Source of the DNA: Amblyornis subalaris
Lineage: Eukaryota; Chordata; Aves; Passeriformes; Ptilonorhynchidae
Reading direction: 5' to 3'
Assembly: GCA_018881555.1 (NCBI GenBank)
Contig: JACAXG010000079.1
Span: 1,934,795-1,998,794, forward strand
DNA: 64,000 nt
A program made the translations under genes and the position numbers. Position 1 is the first letter of the stretch; each line of letters opens with the position of its first letter. Shown in pieces: positions 22,966 to 35,900 of this stretch. Under the pieces are notes generated by a model, which worked only from the letters and a program-made list of their open reading frames with translations, did no database searches and was not told where the DNA came from.

Positions 22966-25900
22966 CACCCTCGTGGAGCCCTGCCAGCCCCAGCCCACGT
23001 AGTTGTCTGCCAGAGCAGCCTGGGACCTGGCCTGGCTCGGCCCACAGCTTGATGGTCATGGGCCCACAAGCAAGGGGATGGGCGTTGGTCTGCCCTTTAA
23101 GACAGAGTCATCTCAACGTGCCCCAGACCAGGGCTTTAGTGATGGAGATGGTGCCCATTGTAATGCAACCCCTCTCTGGTGTGATGGCACACCTGTAACA
23201 CCTGTAAGACCCCCCTACACCCCCACCACACACATATGTGAGCAGGAGAAAGGTGATCCAACAGCTGTGGATGCTGCAATAGTAATTAAAAAGTAGATTA
23301 AATAAAGGATGTTAAAATGTCTGTTGTCTTCAAAGTCCCAAATGGAAGGGTGGGAGAGGGCCTGCAAGTTTGATGTCATACTCCATTGGGTTGTGAGGTC
23401 CCCAAGGCTTCTCAGCTGAGCTGCCCACTCTTTCTTCAGCTGGGAGAAATATAAGCCAAGCCCTGGCCCCAGGGAAGGTGAACGCTGTGGCAGTCATCCG
23501 CTGTGGCCCTAGCAGGATGGTGGTGCTGGTGGAAAGCCATTCTGGCAGGCAGGGCTAAAAACTGAGTCCTGCATCCTGACAAGCAAGGAGGGGAGTGACA
23601 AGTGTCCTATTATGGTGGCATTCTTAGGTTGTGTAAACCATCCTCAGGTTAAGCCGTTTTTTAATTTTTTTTTAATGGCTCCTTTGAGGTAAGCTAAAAC
23701 CTGTGCCACATAAATACTAGATGGAAAAGCTCTGATTTTATAAAGATTGATATGCAAACATATCCTATTCAGCATCATAGTCCACAAGGAAGAGAGTCAT
23801 TGAGGTCCCCCAAAAGTAGTCAATTCACTGATTAAAATGTGCAAGATGGTACCTTGAGTATACGCATACAATAACAGACATTCTGTATTCCCAAATATTG
23901 TGTAAAATTAGTGGTAGAAAAAAGTCGTATGTAAAAATGTATACTCTTAAGGAGTGATCTTCTAAACCTTTTCTGTGTCTTTCACCTTAAGCAAATATGG
24001 TCTGATTGCAAGGACAAGAATATTTTGAAACCCTGCAGTTGGGTTCCTGTGAGGAATAAAAAATCTTCTACAGTATCTTGTATTTTTCTGTATAGCAAAG
24101 TTCTAGAAATAGTCTTTTCCCCTCTAATAATAGTTGAAAATCCATCATGAAAAGAGATGGTTTGAATTATTTGTACAGAGGCAGAATTCAATACAGCAAT
24201 GAGAACAGGTTGTAAGGGGAAAAGGATGACTATTCATTTTTTCACTTCATCTCTTATCACTTTGGCTTTGATCATTCACCGTTGGGACCAACACCTTGAT
24301 CCCGAATCAGATAAAACTCTTACTGTAGTCAGCAAAGCGAAAATCTTGTTCACCTTATGAAATCCTACTGATTTCCGAGGAGCTATTTACACCTGGAGAA
24401 TGAGCAGATTTAAGAGAGACAAAAAGTAGCAACCCTTACAGATGTGAACTGCATCCTTCTCATCAGCTGCCTTGGGTTGGGAGTACTCACACCAGTAGTT
24501 TGCAGCAAAGGTAAAAAAAAACAACAAACAAAAACATTTGAATAGAATAACTCCACTAACTTTATACCTTTCCTCAATGCTGAGAAGTTAAGGAAGAATA
24601 ACAGAACAACCTTATTAAGAAATGTGTATGAAGGGTAAGTCATGATTATTGTTATCTTGCAAAAGCAATAGTGCTTTGGGAAAAAATAAAACAGGACAAA
24701 AGAAATCAGTGAGTGAAATGAAATTATTAGTACTGTTCAATTTCTCTCTGAAAACCATACAAAGATATTTGGAACAATGAAATATTTCTTCCTAGACATG
24801 AACTCTTTCACATCTATCACATCTATCAATCTCCTTTTATCTCTGAATTATCTTGATTTTATTATTAGCAATAACATTACAGCATATTCTATCCTACTCT
24901 TCATCCAAGGAACTCAGAGCGTTTTACAAGTATTAATGAATGAGTAGGGTGTGAAGAAACACTGTTATTTTCTATTCAGTTACCAGCAACTTCCTGGAGA
25001 TCATAATGGACACTGAGTTTCACAGTTTGGCAACATCATCAGAGTGAAAATAATATATGTACTTTTTTTTTAATGGAAAAAATATATGCCATGAGATAAC
25101 AATCAATGCATATTTTGACTTGGAAACCAGGGCTCAGCAGAATTAAACAAAGGTCAGAATCCAAGTCTGATGATTGTTAGTCTGATTTCCTGCCACCAAC
25201 CAAATCCCTGTCTTCCTTCTATCTAGTTTAGTGCTAATATTAAACTGCCTCCTCCCTCCTGGCAAGGAATACCAGCATTTGCTGGCTCCATGGAGAAGGA
25301 ATACCCAAGCATTCCATTCTTCTCTGTGACACCTCTCCTCTCCTGATATCGCCACAAAAATTGCTGCACAGGCACTCTAATACCAGAGAATGTGTCAGGC
25401 AAGTTTAATAGTAATGGGGTTACTTTCCTGACAATTTTAACTGCCAATCCTGCTTGGAATCCATGATTTGGTAAAATTCATCACCTCATAAGTGATGTCT
25501 TTGTCCTAAGCACTTTCTTTCCTCTCCCAAATAAGCAAGGTGGAAGAGAAAGAGGTTATGAGAGCCCAGAAAGCTGGTGGCAGTGACCAGCCAGAGGGAT
25601 TTCTACTGGTACAACATCCATGAGACCACAACAGTCAGAGGTGCTGGATAATGCAAAGGCCTGGAGCCTGACAGTTCCCATTATTTTATGAGGTGTTCGA
25701 ATGGAGTTCAAAAGTCCATCTTCCTGATTCAATATTTTGATGGAAACTGTTCATATGTTTCCTCCTTCCACAAGGATTTGATGCGTAGGCTCTTGTGGTC
25801 TTTTCATTCCAAACATGTTTCCTACCTCATCAGTTACAAGTAAACTCCACAGTGATATGAGGTCTTTTTCAGCTTATGTCAAAAGAGACTCCTTTATATG

Positions 25901-26209
25901 ACAGAGTTATCTTTGCATGTGTGCAGCCAGAATATTCCTTTGATGAAGAGCAGGGTCAAAATTGCACTTAGACTGTACTTGCCTGTTTTATCAGTACTGT
26001 AAACTGGTCTTAGTTTAGAAAAGTCAGACTTTCCTCCAAACGGAGAATTTCCTCCATCAGAATTCAACAGGCCAGAGACTCACACAGAAAAACCCGGTAG
26101 GAGACATGTTTAATAACCAGCATTTTGGGAGTTGAGATAGAAATGGGTTCCTCAAGAACTCCTAGTTTTTGCTATATGGAGTCAAATAGACAATCCTCTT
26201 TTTTTAGTA
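22966..26209. other. AT-rich intergenic DNA, no gene seen
   Basis: This is ordinary intergenic sequence, moderately GC-rich to about 23600 and AT-rich after that. Open frames stay under 100 codons and none shows a recognisable domain. Confidence 0.6.
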
Positions 26210-26535
26210 GATGCTTGTTGCGGATAGGTAAAACCTTGCAAAATGAAGGCCTTGTTACCCTTGTAAAATCATGGTTCACTTCTGTTACTTTGGCTAAGTA
26301 AAAAGGCCTCCGGGAACCAGCTCAGCTAACTTAGAAGTAGAGAAAACAAGCTACATAACTTTCGCATGATCACCTCGTGGCTTATGGTGACTGGTTGAAT
26401 TATTGTTTGTTGTGTTTCAATGGTATGTATTCTGATAAGGGCTAACTGCTTAAAAAGGCTTGGTTTTTTGTAATAAAGCTCGCTCTCCTTCGGACCTGCC
26501 TGGGAACTCTGTATCTCTCCATCGACACAGATGCT
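26210..26535 (+). mobile_element. Solo retroviral LTR with 6-bp target-site duplication
   Basis: A 314-bp element (26216-26529) begins TGTTGCGG and ends CGACACA, the expected TG...CA ends with a short imperfect terminal inverted repeat. It is flanked by exact copies of GATGCT (26210-26215 and 26530-26535). An AATAAA poly(A) signal lies at 26472-26477, placing R/U5 in the last 60 bp, and a TATA-like TAAAAAG lies at 26451-26457. There is no internal retroviral sequence on either side, so this is a solo LTR left by recombination between the two ends of a provirus. A 6-bp duplication is typical of class II (ERVK/alpharetrovirus-like) integrases; the exact family was not searched. Confidence 0.88.
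26472..26477 (+). terminator. Poly(A) signal of the solo LTR
   Basis: AATAAA sits about 52 bp before the end of the LTR and is followed by a pyrimidine-rich U5-like stretch. It could still direct polyadenylation of plus-strand readthrough transcripts. Confidence 0.6.
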
Positions 26536-29213
26536 TATGCCCACGAGCTTTCTAGAATGTGATCATCTCTCATGGGCTTGCAGCTAGATTTGTTTTTCTG
26601 ATTAATGTATTTCAAAGGTCTTGTTTGAGTGGATTCCCTGCTTCACACAGTCTGAACTCAAAATGTTATTTTTCTTTAGCAGAAAAAATCAAACTCTTGC
26701 CCATTCATGAGATTGCAAGGAACAGATCATCTGCTGTCTTCCTGTCATTTGATTTCAGACTGTCCTCTGGGCTTCCATGTTAGGGAACTTGCTTGGGGAA
26801 ACACGTGCAGTACCATACAGCCCAGAGAATAGGATTGCAGAAGCCTTATTTACTCAGGAAGTTAAACAAAAAAAATCTCTGAGGTTTCCTGAATAATTCT
26901 CCTGATAAATGCATGAAACATTTATTTAAAATGCTTAAGGTTTTTGGGTGTTTTGTTTTTGTTTTTGTTTTTTTTTTTAACAGGGAAATACTGGCCTTCC
27001 TCTTTACAGGTGAAATGGTCATCAAAGACAAAAGAATATAAAATATTTACAGCTATATTCAAAACAAAGCAGACAAGAACTTCTGCCAGCATCTTCCAGG
27101 CTGGATACTTAGAGTTACCTGTCTATAGCATACATGTTTTGATTACACATGTGTGCATCTAAAAAGAAAATGGCTGGCAGTCAGAGATGCTGAGCTGTCA
27201 CTGTTAAGTATCTTATTATGGTCTTATTTTCTTTGTGGAGGAAATGCCATATATTTTATTAGAAATCTCATTTTGTTTAGGATATTTATTTTCTTTGTGA
27301 ACAGGGTCTCTTTTCTCATCCGGAGCTGCCATACGAGAGCAGTTGAAAGCGTCTCAGCCCTTTAGATTGCTCCAACAACAGTAGCACAAGGGGTGAAATG
27401 AGCAACAAAGATCCACAGTGCTGTGTCTCCATTGGGTCTGGCAGAGGCTCCTCCTGTCAGTGGTCAGTTTTTATGCCAGAAGAACAAAGTGCCGAAGCTG
27501 CCTGCAGCTTCATTCAGCCCGCGGTTGCCCAGGCAGGCGGGCCGGCAGGCCAGCAGCCAGAAGCCAGCAGGCAAAATTTAACAGCCACGCTTCAAAACAC
27601 TGGTAACAGCCATCAATAGATCCATAACTTTCAGCTCTCCAGATATGGGGTCATCTTTCAATACTACCCCACTGTCATACACAACGTTTGTCTTGTCCTG
27701 CATTCAACTAATTGTGTCGATCTACGGGGTGACTCTATAATACGCATATACAATAGCACAATGAAAGCAATAATCTCCTACCCAGTCTCTTTATTTATTT
27801 AAGTGCTATTACAAAGTTTCCTACAGCAAAGAGAAGCTGGGAGGCTACANCCTATTCCAGCCATGCAACAGCTATCCAGATGAAAGAAAGAATATGTTGA
27901 CTTAAATAAGTTACATGTTTCTGTGACTTTTTGCTTTTTTCAACCTGACAACACTACCAAGTGGTATGGAGGGGGTTGGTGAAGTGACTTCATTAATACT
28001 TTAAAATTTGTAGCACAAAAAGAAACAGAAATACTAATAAACAAAATTTCTGAGTCCTACATAATTATTTTTCCTTCTGACATTTTTAGAGGGAATATTC
28101 TCGATTTATATTTATTATAAGTAAAATGCAAATACAAGACATATAAAATAGCTCAAAGCTTTCTCAGTTTAATGGGTTTGTGGCTCTAGTTTTTGAAGTC
28201 CTAATATCATTATGTATCTTTAACATAAATAACTTTCATAGTAGCAAAATTACTCCTTCTTAGTTCAAAATTCTGTTCAGAGAATTACAATAAAGTACTA
28301 GATATTGCTGTTCTCAGCATCATTGCATTAATTGCACAAATGACCACATTTGGCTAATGTTCATAAGCCTCACAATCAATCAGGATTCATTCTTGCTCGG
28401 CTATCATCCCAACACGCTGCCAGTTCCCCTTTACGAGGATTCACACCTCTACGGACCAGCTGTAAATAGACATTTCAAGGGTGTCCAAGGGTGGGGCAGT
28501 TTGCTGGAATCAAGGTGGCCTCCCGATGTCTGCAAGTACCTGCAAGTCGCTAAGAGCTGTCTACTCACTGTGAAGTCCTTGTAGACAGCACCATGCCTTA
28601 TTGCCATGTGTTTATTACAGTGTCTGATGGATCTGCTAGCAGGGATGGAGTCCTTTCTGCTCAGGCACTGTCCCAAGGCAGACAGAGGTAACTCACCTGA
28701 GAGCATTGGACTGTCTGTCCCAAGTACTGTCCATCCAACAAACAGTCCAGCCATATCCAACTTCCACTGAGAGACTGAAGACAGAGTGAACAGCCAGATG
28801 GGGAGAAGTTTTCTCACACAAACAGATGATTTGATGAAGAAACAGGGGAAACATATGTAGGAAGAAGCTGGATATATCACAAAACATATAAAATATTCCA
28901 GGATTAAAGGTTTTCTGATCAGCATACATTTGACTAATGTTGTGAAAGACATCCTTTAAGTTTTTAAAATAATCTGGTGACTAGAAAAAATCCTTTCAGT
29001 CTGAGAAAAAGAAAAATTCCTCTAATTATTTTCTGGAGAAGTAATGAAAAAGGAATGGGTCAAAATGACAAATGCATGTATTCAATAACGCATCACTGCA
29101 ATGATTTACAATATTGAGGGGAAAAAGAATGAACATGTTAACACGTGCCCCTCTCCATATTCTGTAGACAACAAGAAGCAAAAAGAAGGTCCTCCACCAA
29201 AGCCATTCACAGT
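26536..29213. other. AT-rich intergenic DNA, no gene seen
   Basis: Apart from a T-rich tract near 26950-26980 and a locally GC-rich GGCAGGC/GCCAGCA repeat patch at about 27530-27575, the stretch is ordinary. A 167-codon minus frame at 28449-28952 has no recognisable domain and overlaps another frame on the same strand. Confidence 0.55.
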
Positions 29214-29400
29214 CACAGAATCACAGAATCATAGAATTGATGGTTTGGGTTTGAAGGGACCTTAAAGATCATCTAGTTCCAACTCTCCTGCTGTTGTCAG
29301 GGACACCTCCCACTAGACCAGGTTGCTCAGAGCCTCATTCAACCTGCCCTTGAACACTTCCAGGCAGTCAGGCAGTGCCCCGTACCTCTCCCAAAGGCTG
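29214..29400 (-). mobile_element. CR1 LINE 3'-end copy
   Basis: Three octamers CACAGAAT, CACAGAAT and CATAGAAT (29214-29237) are the reverse complement of the CR1 3'-terminal repeats. They are followed by GGTTTGGGTTTGAAGGGACC and AAGATCATCTAGTTCCAAC and by the CACCTCCCACTAGACCAGG phrase, all hallmarks of the avian CR1 3' region. The match fades after about 29370. The copy is 5'-truncated, as is usual for CR1, and carries no reverse transcriptase sequence. Confidence 0.95.
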
Positions 29401-32400
29401 TAGCTGCACGTACCTGAGTGAAAGGACCTGCAGACAATTGTGTCCGTGCTGGAGCACCTTCTCTCTGAGCATTGCGCAGACTTCTGACAAAACCTGAGGA
29501 GGGACCCTCAAAGCAGGATACTGGACAGAATGGGCTCTGAGCCAGTGTGTGGGCATGTGTTGCTCGTTAAGCTGAGCTCTGCTTGCTTTGCTGCAGTGTT
29601 TTGCAAGAGTTCTCAAACCTAATTCTATCTCAAGAAAATAAAAGTACCAGAGTCTTAAATGCACTGGTCTGTGAAAGTTGGACTAAGTGATATCTAATCG
29701 CACTGTGAGCCTTTTCTTGGTGCTTAATAACCTGGCTGAATAATGAAAGAGGTTTTAGGTGAACATCATGAATAAACCAGTCCTGCCCTCTGTTTTCCTA
29801 TAGCTCTTGATTTGTAAAGGTTGGAATAAGCTTTCTGTGAGAAGTTCATACAGCACAAATAACGACAGGATTAGAGCTCCAGTGCTGAAATACACCAGAA
29901 ATAAGTTAAAGGATGTATTTATATAATGAGATGCAAAGGATAACTAAAAACTTTAATATGACTAAACTTTTAAATGGGCACCTGAGAGTATTTGCAGTAG
30001 AATGTTTCTTAAAACAGAGACAAAACTCCTCATATTTTAAATTAAATCTTCCAAATCCATTGAAAGTAATAACAGCAATTTCTTTCTTGTTGGGCATAGA
30101 TTCTCAGAAGGGCCATTTCCAGGAATTTTAGATTTTTAACACTTACAGTGATCAAAAAGCCAAAAATGGTTGCAATGATACATTGCCCTACTTCTCTGTG
30201 GCAACTCCTAGCCACAGCAACAATTGCACCTGAGTCTGGTCTCTCTGATCAGATAAACTCAGGGGACAATTTTGCACAGGATTTACCACTTGTAAAATCT
30301 TTTTTCCAATTATTATTTCTAGTGTTAAACAACCATAAAGTTGTGGTATCAGTAGCCTAGTAACAAGGTTAAGCAACCAGAAAATATAAGTATTGAGCAC
30401 ATAATTTAGCTTGTAGTCCTAACTAAGCCAAAATTTGCCTGAGAGCAAAGGAGTGAGGACTTCAGGATATGTCCCATCACTGCCTCTTCCATTTTTTTGC
30501 ATGCCAGTGCTTACTTGCAATCTCAGTACAAGGAAGAGGGGGGAGGTGTGCTAGATGTGGGCCCAACAGGGACAGAGACAGCATGTTTGCTACAGAATAT
30601 TATTTAAGGTACATAATAACTGCAGATGTCTCACATGTGGCCAGACCATACACAAATTACATGTGCACAGTCAAAAGTTCTAATTGTGATAGCTGCAAAA
30701 AGCAGGCTCTGAGTCACTGGGAAGTGGGCTGGTTTCTGTAGATGCCTCCTTTGAGAAAAATAAATGCATCTCCTAAAAGACTACCTTCAGGAAACAGCCA
30801 ACATATATATGTATAGATATATGTATTACTCACTTCACAAATGCAGTTGTTTGAAATAAGGGGAATTTTCAGCAAGCTGTAATATTTGTATATCTACACA
30901 GTCACTATCTATTCCATATACACAAACATCCGCCTACCCAGAAAATAATTGTGGATAATTCAATGTTCAGATTCGATAATGGATGCTCAAATAAATATGA
31001 GAATTCCAAGCAAATTTGTGCAAATGAAAAAAGATTTCCTCTGACATAATGGCATGGTGCAAGGCTGTCTGTAATGAGCTGTAATTTGTCTGGAAGAGCA
31101 TTTTAAAGGGGTTGATCCATCCACTGGAAGACCAGCAACTGCTCTGAGACTGGAAGCAATGAGCCAGCCTGCCTCGTCTCAGAGGAAATTACACCACAAG
31201 CAGGCCAAATTTCTGACAACTTCCATAAATTATTTCAGATTTTCATATTTCAAATTTCATCTGCATTCATCATGTGAGTTTGACTGGGGAAAAATGTCTA
31301 GGAGGAGCTCTGCTAGCATTCAGTGCAGCAGTCCCAGGAGCCTGCCCTGGGACTAGATAATTGAATTTAGTTTTGATTAGATTATTCTTGCTGCAGTCTA
31401 CTGCCAATCTGAAGTATTGTGCCTTCTCTTCTACTTAACCTTCCTGCCCCATGCCTGCTCCAGCCTGCATGCAGCTCTCTGTATTGCAGAATATATTTGA
31501 ACAATCAAACTTAGGAGTTATTATTTTGCTTTCCATTGTCCATCCTTATAAAAGCACACATCTTTCACTGGGTTCCCTCTTCCCTGAAATCAGATTACTT
31601 CTTTTTTTTAAGTTTGTAATATTGTTTACCATTTTCAGTGGAAAGTGCCCTGTAATTTAGGTGGAAAATCTAAAATCATTACTACATCTCTGGATGATGC
31701 AACATACCATAAATAAGGATCGTTTCTAAAACAGCTATAATCATCACTAGGCAATACACATGAGAATAAGAACAGGTAAATAATGAATTCATTCATCTAT
31801 TTAACTAAAAATCTATTGTTAACCAAAGTTATTAATCAAACCTTTAGCTAGTGGTCAATAGAAAAACAAACAAAACACGCTCCCACCCCTAAACTAGCTC
31901 CACAGTCTTTCTTTGAAAGTGATTCATTAGAAATGCAGAATATGAACTTTTAGCAATAAAACCACCCACCACAACCCCCCCCATAAATAAAAAACATTTA
32001 TGGAACAAGTGTAGCAGAACACCAACAAAACCCCCTCATATCAAAGCAGCTAAATGGATATAACAATGTTACTGGCAGTAACAATATGCAATAAATGCTT
32101 CTTAATATATATGCATTATTTTTCCCCATTTACAGAATATGACTGAAATTATACATGTTTCGGGAGTAAAATACTTGTAAGTCTCCAGGTTGTAGTCTGG
32201 ATTATTAGAAACACAGATAAGGTAAACAAAGCTAATGCTGTTCTTTAAGTAATATCTATCACTTCCCTGTTATTGAGTTATTTCTTTTAACAATATAGGT
32301 GTTTTTGATGCTATGTGTCTGAACTGAAGACTTTAGATTCTTTATTGTTCTCCATTTTGATGAAAAAAATTGAATTTGGGTCTGTTATATTGAGTTTTGC

Positions 32401-32786
32401 TCCGTAAATATACTGAAATCATATTTTTGTTAGAAACTATCAATAAATCCAGTATAAGAAAAGTAATAAGATACAAATATGAGCAGGACCTTTGCAAAGG
32501 AAATATTGCAAGGAGAGTGCGCCCATAAAATATATTAGGGAATGTGCTTTCTCCCTTGTGTTTGAAGAAAATACAGAAGGAATTACAGGGAATTTTGCTA
32601 TTTTTAATAGAGATACAACAAATGAAATCAGATGACTGTAACTGCTGTGGGATAATGTTCTAGATAATGATCAAATATGAACTGCTAATGTAGAGATTGT
32701 CTTAAAAGGCCATTAGTTATTGGTTCGAAGATTTGTTTCTTATTAACACAATTTACCAATGCAAGGCACCTCACTCCAAAAAATGA
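29401..32786. other. AT-rich gene-poor DNA, no gene seen
   Basis: Nothing coding is seen. A TA/CA palindromic patch lies near 30801-30830, and C-rich/A-rich low-complexity sequence lies at about 31960-32000. The part at about 30960-31110 is rich in AT motifs but not distinctive enough to call an element. Confidence 0.55.
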
Positions 32787-32900
32787 CTGCATGCGTACAC
32801 ATACAGCTATACACACCCTCTACAAGTGTATGTGGAGTCATATGTATAAATATACATGTGCTTACATATTGTTATTTTGTATGCACGTATGCACATCATT
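32787..32900. repeat. Alternating purine-pyrimidine patch (TA/CA/TG-rich)
   Basis: Repeated CATGCG, TATACACAC, CATATG, TATACATGTG and TGCACGTATGCAC words form a decayed microsatellite-like tract with many short palindromes and potential to form Z-DNA. Confidence 0.6.
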
Positions 32901-35900
32901 GCACAGATAGGTTTGTATTTTTTGTGTGGCTTCTGATAATCTAAGAAAAGACTCACCACCACAAGATCTGGTGAAAACAAGTGCTAATGAGAGGGAGGAG
33001 AAATTAAAGACAGTAAATGAAGTGTGGAATGTCCTACAAAGTGCAGTTTGCAGGGTGCAAAGAAAATATCTGTACTTGCTGCCTGTGAGTCCCACCCCAC
33101 AGACCCAACATGTTGCATTTTTATAGTTGTAGCTGTGCTGTAAATAAGGATTTTGGTATGCAAGAAAGGCCCTACAGACTCCAGTGTACAGCTGCAATGG
33201 GCATTAGAAACCCAGAAAGGCTCCCCAAAATGTATGCGTTTCTTGCGTTTACTGAACAATCTCCAGGGTGGCACCGGGGAGGAATTCTTCTGACGTCATC
33301 TGGTTTTGTCTACATTTTATTAAAAAACAATTTACATTCAGCAATGGGAGCTGTCTTAAAGACCTATTGTTTTCCGTTGTTTCAAGCAGCATCAATGGCT
33401 CATTCCTGCTCTTCCTGAACTTAACAACCTCGGGCTCCAGCTTTGTACGGCAGCTCAGGGCTGTGAGGAATGTGTGAGGCGGCTCTCGGCGATCTGCACC
33501 TGACACGGAGATCAGACGAGGCAGCATCAGGACTCACCAATTTCAGACACCCCATGGCAGTTCAGCTTTTGGAGTGTTGCTGTTATTGATGTTTTCCTTT
33601 TACACATTGCACATGTGAGTCTTATGCCATAGACAGAGTTTTTCGTTTTGAAGTGGATGAAAAAGTCCCTTTTTTCCTTGAAACAAGTATTCAGAAGTAA
33701 TACTGGCTTAATAGCCTTAAATATGTGACCTATAGTGTATTTGCAACATCACTTGTGCTTTATTTGAACTACTGGTGGAAGTATACATTATTATTTAGAA
33801 CCACACCAAATTAAACCTTTTCTATGATGCAAAAGAATGTTATACTAAGTATATTTAACTAAAAAGAGTAGTGACTAAGTTCGGGTAATTCTAATATAAT
33901 TTACAGGTATTAAATTTATTTGGCTGTTTGTCGTTTTCATGTTGTGCACGATTTCAACTGCCATCAAGCAGTGCAGGTTTGATCCGTGCCCTGCTGCTGA
34001 TAAAAGACATTTCTGCCTCCCCTCTCTGCTGTCCGTGTCTTCCCTTCCCCCTCTGCCCTTTTCCCCAGTGCCCAGATTCAGGTCAGTCTCCAGCTGCTTT
34101 GCATTTTTGGCTTGATAACAGAATTAGGACCTTAAAGGTCTTCTTTCAATTTTCTAGTGTAGAAGCACTGTACTTGCTTTTCCTTTTTTTTTTAATTTTG
34201 TTTTTTCTTTTTTTTTGGGGGGGGGGTTTGGGGTTTTTTTGTGTAAGACTTCTAGCTTCTCGAATAAAGTTTCCTTCAAGTTCTTAACTAATGGTAAATT
34301 TAAAAAATGGAGGAAAGAAAAAGGTATATAATGGCTTGTGGTCAAGTTGCAGGTAGAACTGATCACAACTTGGCTTTGACATATTGGGCCATGAAGAACA
34401 CTGAGCTAAGGAATGATTTAAAGCATTTTGTCAGTTCCTGATACTGAAAGACCTTAGAAAGAGAGATGGGCTGTGCCAGGGCAAGGCATTCTTCAGGGTC
34501 TTCCAAACATGAACCTACAAGAAAGAGCCAGACATCCAGGAAGAGCTGGCTCCTAGCGAAAAAAAAGCAGCAACCAGTAGAAGAGGTTGATATAGCTGGG
34601 TTTTTTAAGAGGTTTTTCAGGAATTGGTTGTAATTGTAACAGATATTTTTACTGAAAGGGACCAAATTCATTCCCACACAGATTTTCACCATAGTATCTA
34701 TTCCAAAACAGTCTAGTTAGAAGAGTGTGACCAAAAATGCACTTTCCAAAGATACAAGGTAGAATCTCATCCAAACTCTACTTTGCTACCTCTTACTGTT
34801 AAAAGAAATAAACTTTTTTCCCCATAAGGCTTTGCCCCTTATGATATGTGATGAATAAGTAATTTAATTAGTGGGAGTTCTTTTAAGTTTTAATTCTTTA
34901 CTAAAGGGTTTTATTTATATAAAACTAGGACTCCAAGGACAAAACATATCACACTTGGGTAACAGAGATGATTTTCTGTGATAAAGTCAGAGCCCCGGAA
35001 AGAAGAAATGTTGCTTGAAATTTCAGAAGTTAGGGTGATTTCTAAATCTAGAGAGTTTTTCCAAAATATCGAGAAAAATTAGGGGGGGGTTTCTATTTGG
35101 AGATAATTTATTGTCAAAACACTGCATTCCAAAAAGTATTACCAGCACTCCCGTATCAGACAGTGCATTGCCAATAATTCAGCTGCTCTCTACATGACAG
35201 CCAGCATCGCCTGAGGAGGGCAAAGGGTTCCTGAGGAACTAAACATGGACAAGCATTTCTTTTCCTCTTGGATTAAATATGTAGCATATACAAAAAGGGT
35301 AGAAAACAGCTTTTTCGAGGCAGCTCAGGTTTTCCCTGCGTTAGGCTGATTTCTCTCAGAGGTTAGAAAAGGACCCTCAGCCAGCTTGTGCCTGAGGCAC
35401 AGGGCACCAGAGAGAGACCAGCTGGTGCCTGGGATGCAGCTCCCCTCTCCCCAGAGCCTGCGCCCTGCAGCGGCACTGGGTCCCTAAAGCAGCTCTGTAA
35501 ACACTTTGGCTTTCCTGGTGCCAGAGCAGCTTGGAAATGATGGAGCTGTAAATTATTTCCTAAATCTGACTTCTCTTTCTCCTCCCAGCAGGTCTTGGCT
35601 GAACAATTTGCCCAACTTTAACCATTTTGCAGCTAGTAAGTCATCCCAATTTGTAAATGACTTTCTATATTTCACATTATAGTGCTTCATTGGGCTGTGA
35701 AGCTGATTCCCTTCTTTCTGAAACAAAAAGAGTCCCAAATCACACTGAAATCAAAATAACATCAACATTTGTGCCCCTTCCTCAGAAACATTTCTGTTGT
35801 GATTTTGAAAAAATAAAACTTGGACTGAATCCAACTTTTGCAGATTTCTAGAACTCAACACCAGGTAAAATTTTATGGAAAGTTTTAAACTGTTTAGTTG

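Noticed and set aside
22718..23002. Thr-His repeat protein, or a CRISPR-like array
   Set aside because: The repeats are a CA-rich minisatellite with unequal, low-complexity spacers in a vertebrate genome; neither a protein nor a CRISPR array.
28449..28952. 167-codon minus-strand open frame in AT-rich DNA
   Set aside because: It is long for its composition, but the sequence has no recognisable domain, another frame overlaps it, and no splice or promoter signal supports it.
35459..35476. CTCF-like GCGCCCTGCAGCGGCAC on the minus strand
   Set aside because: It departs from the CTCF core at several important positions, unlike the site at 9326-9345.
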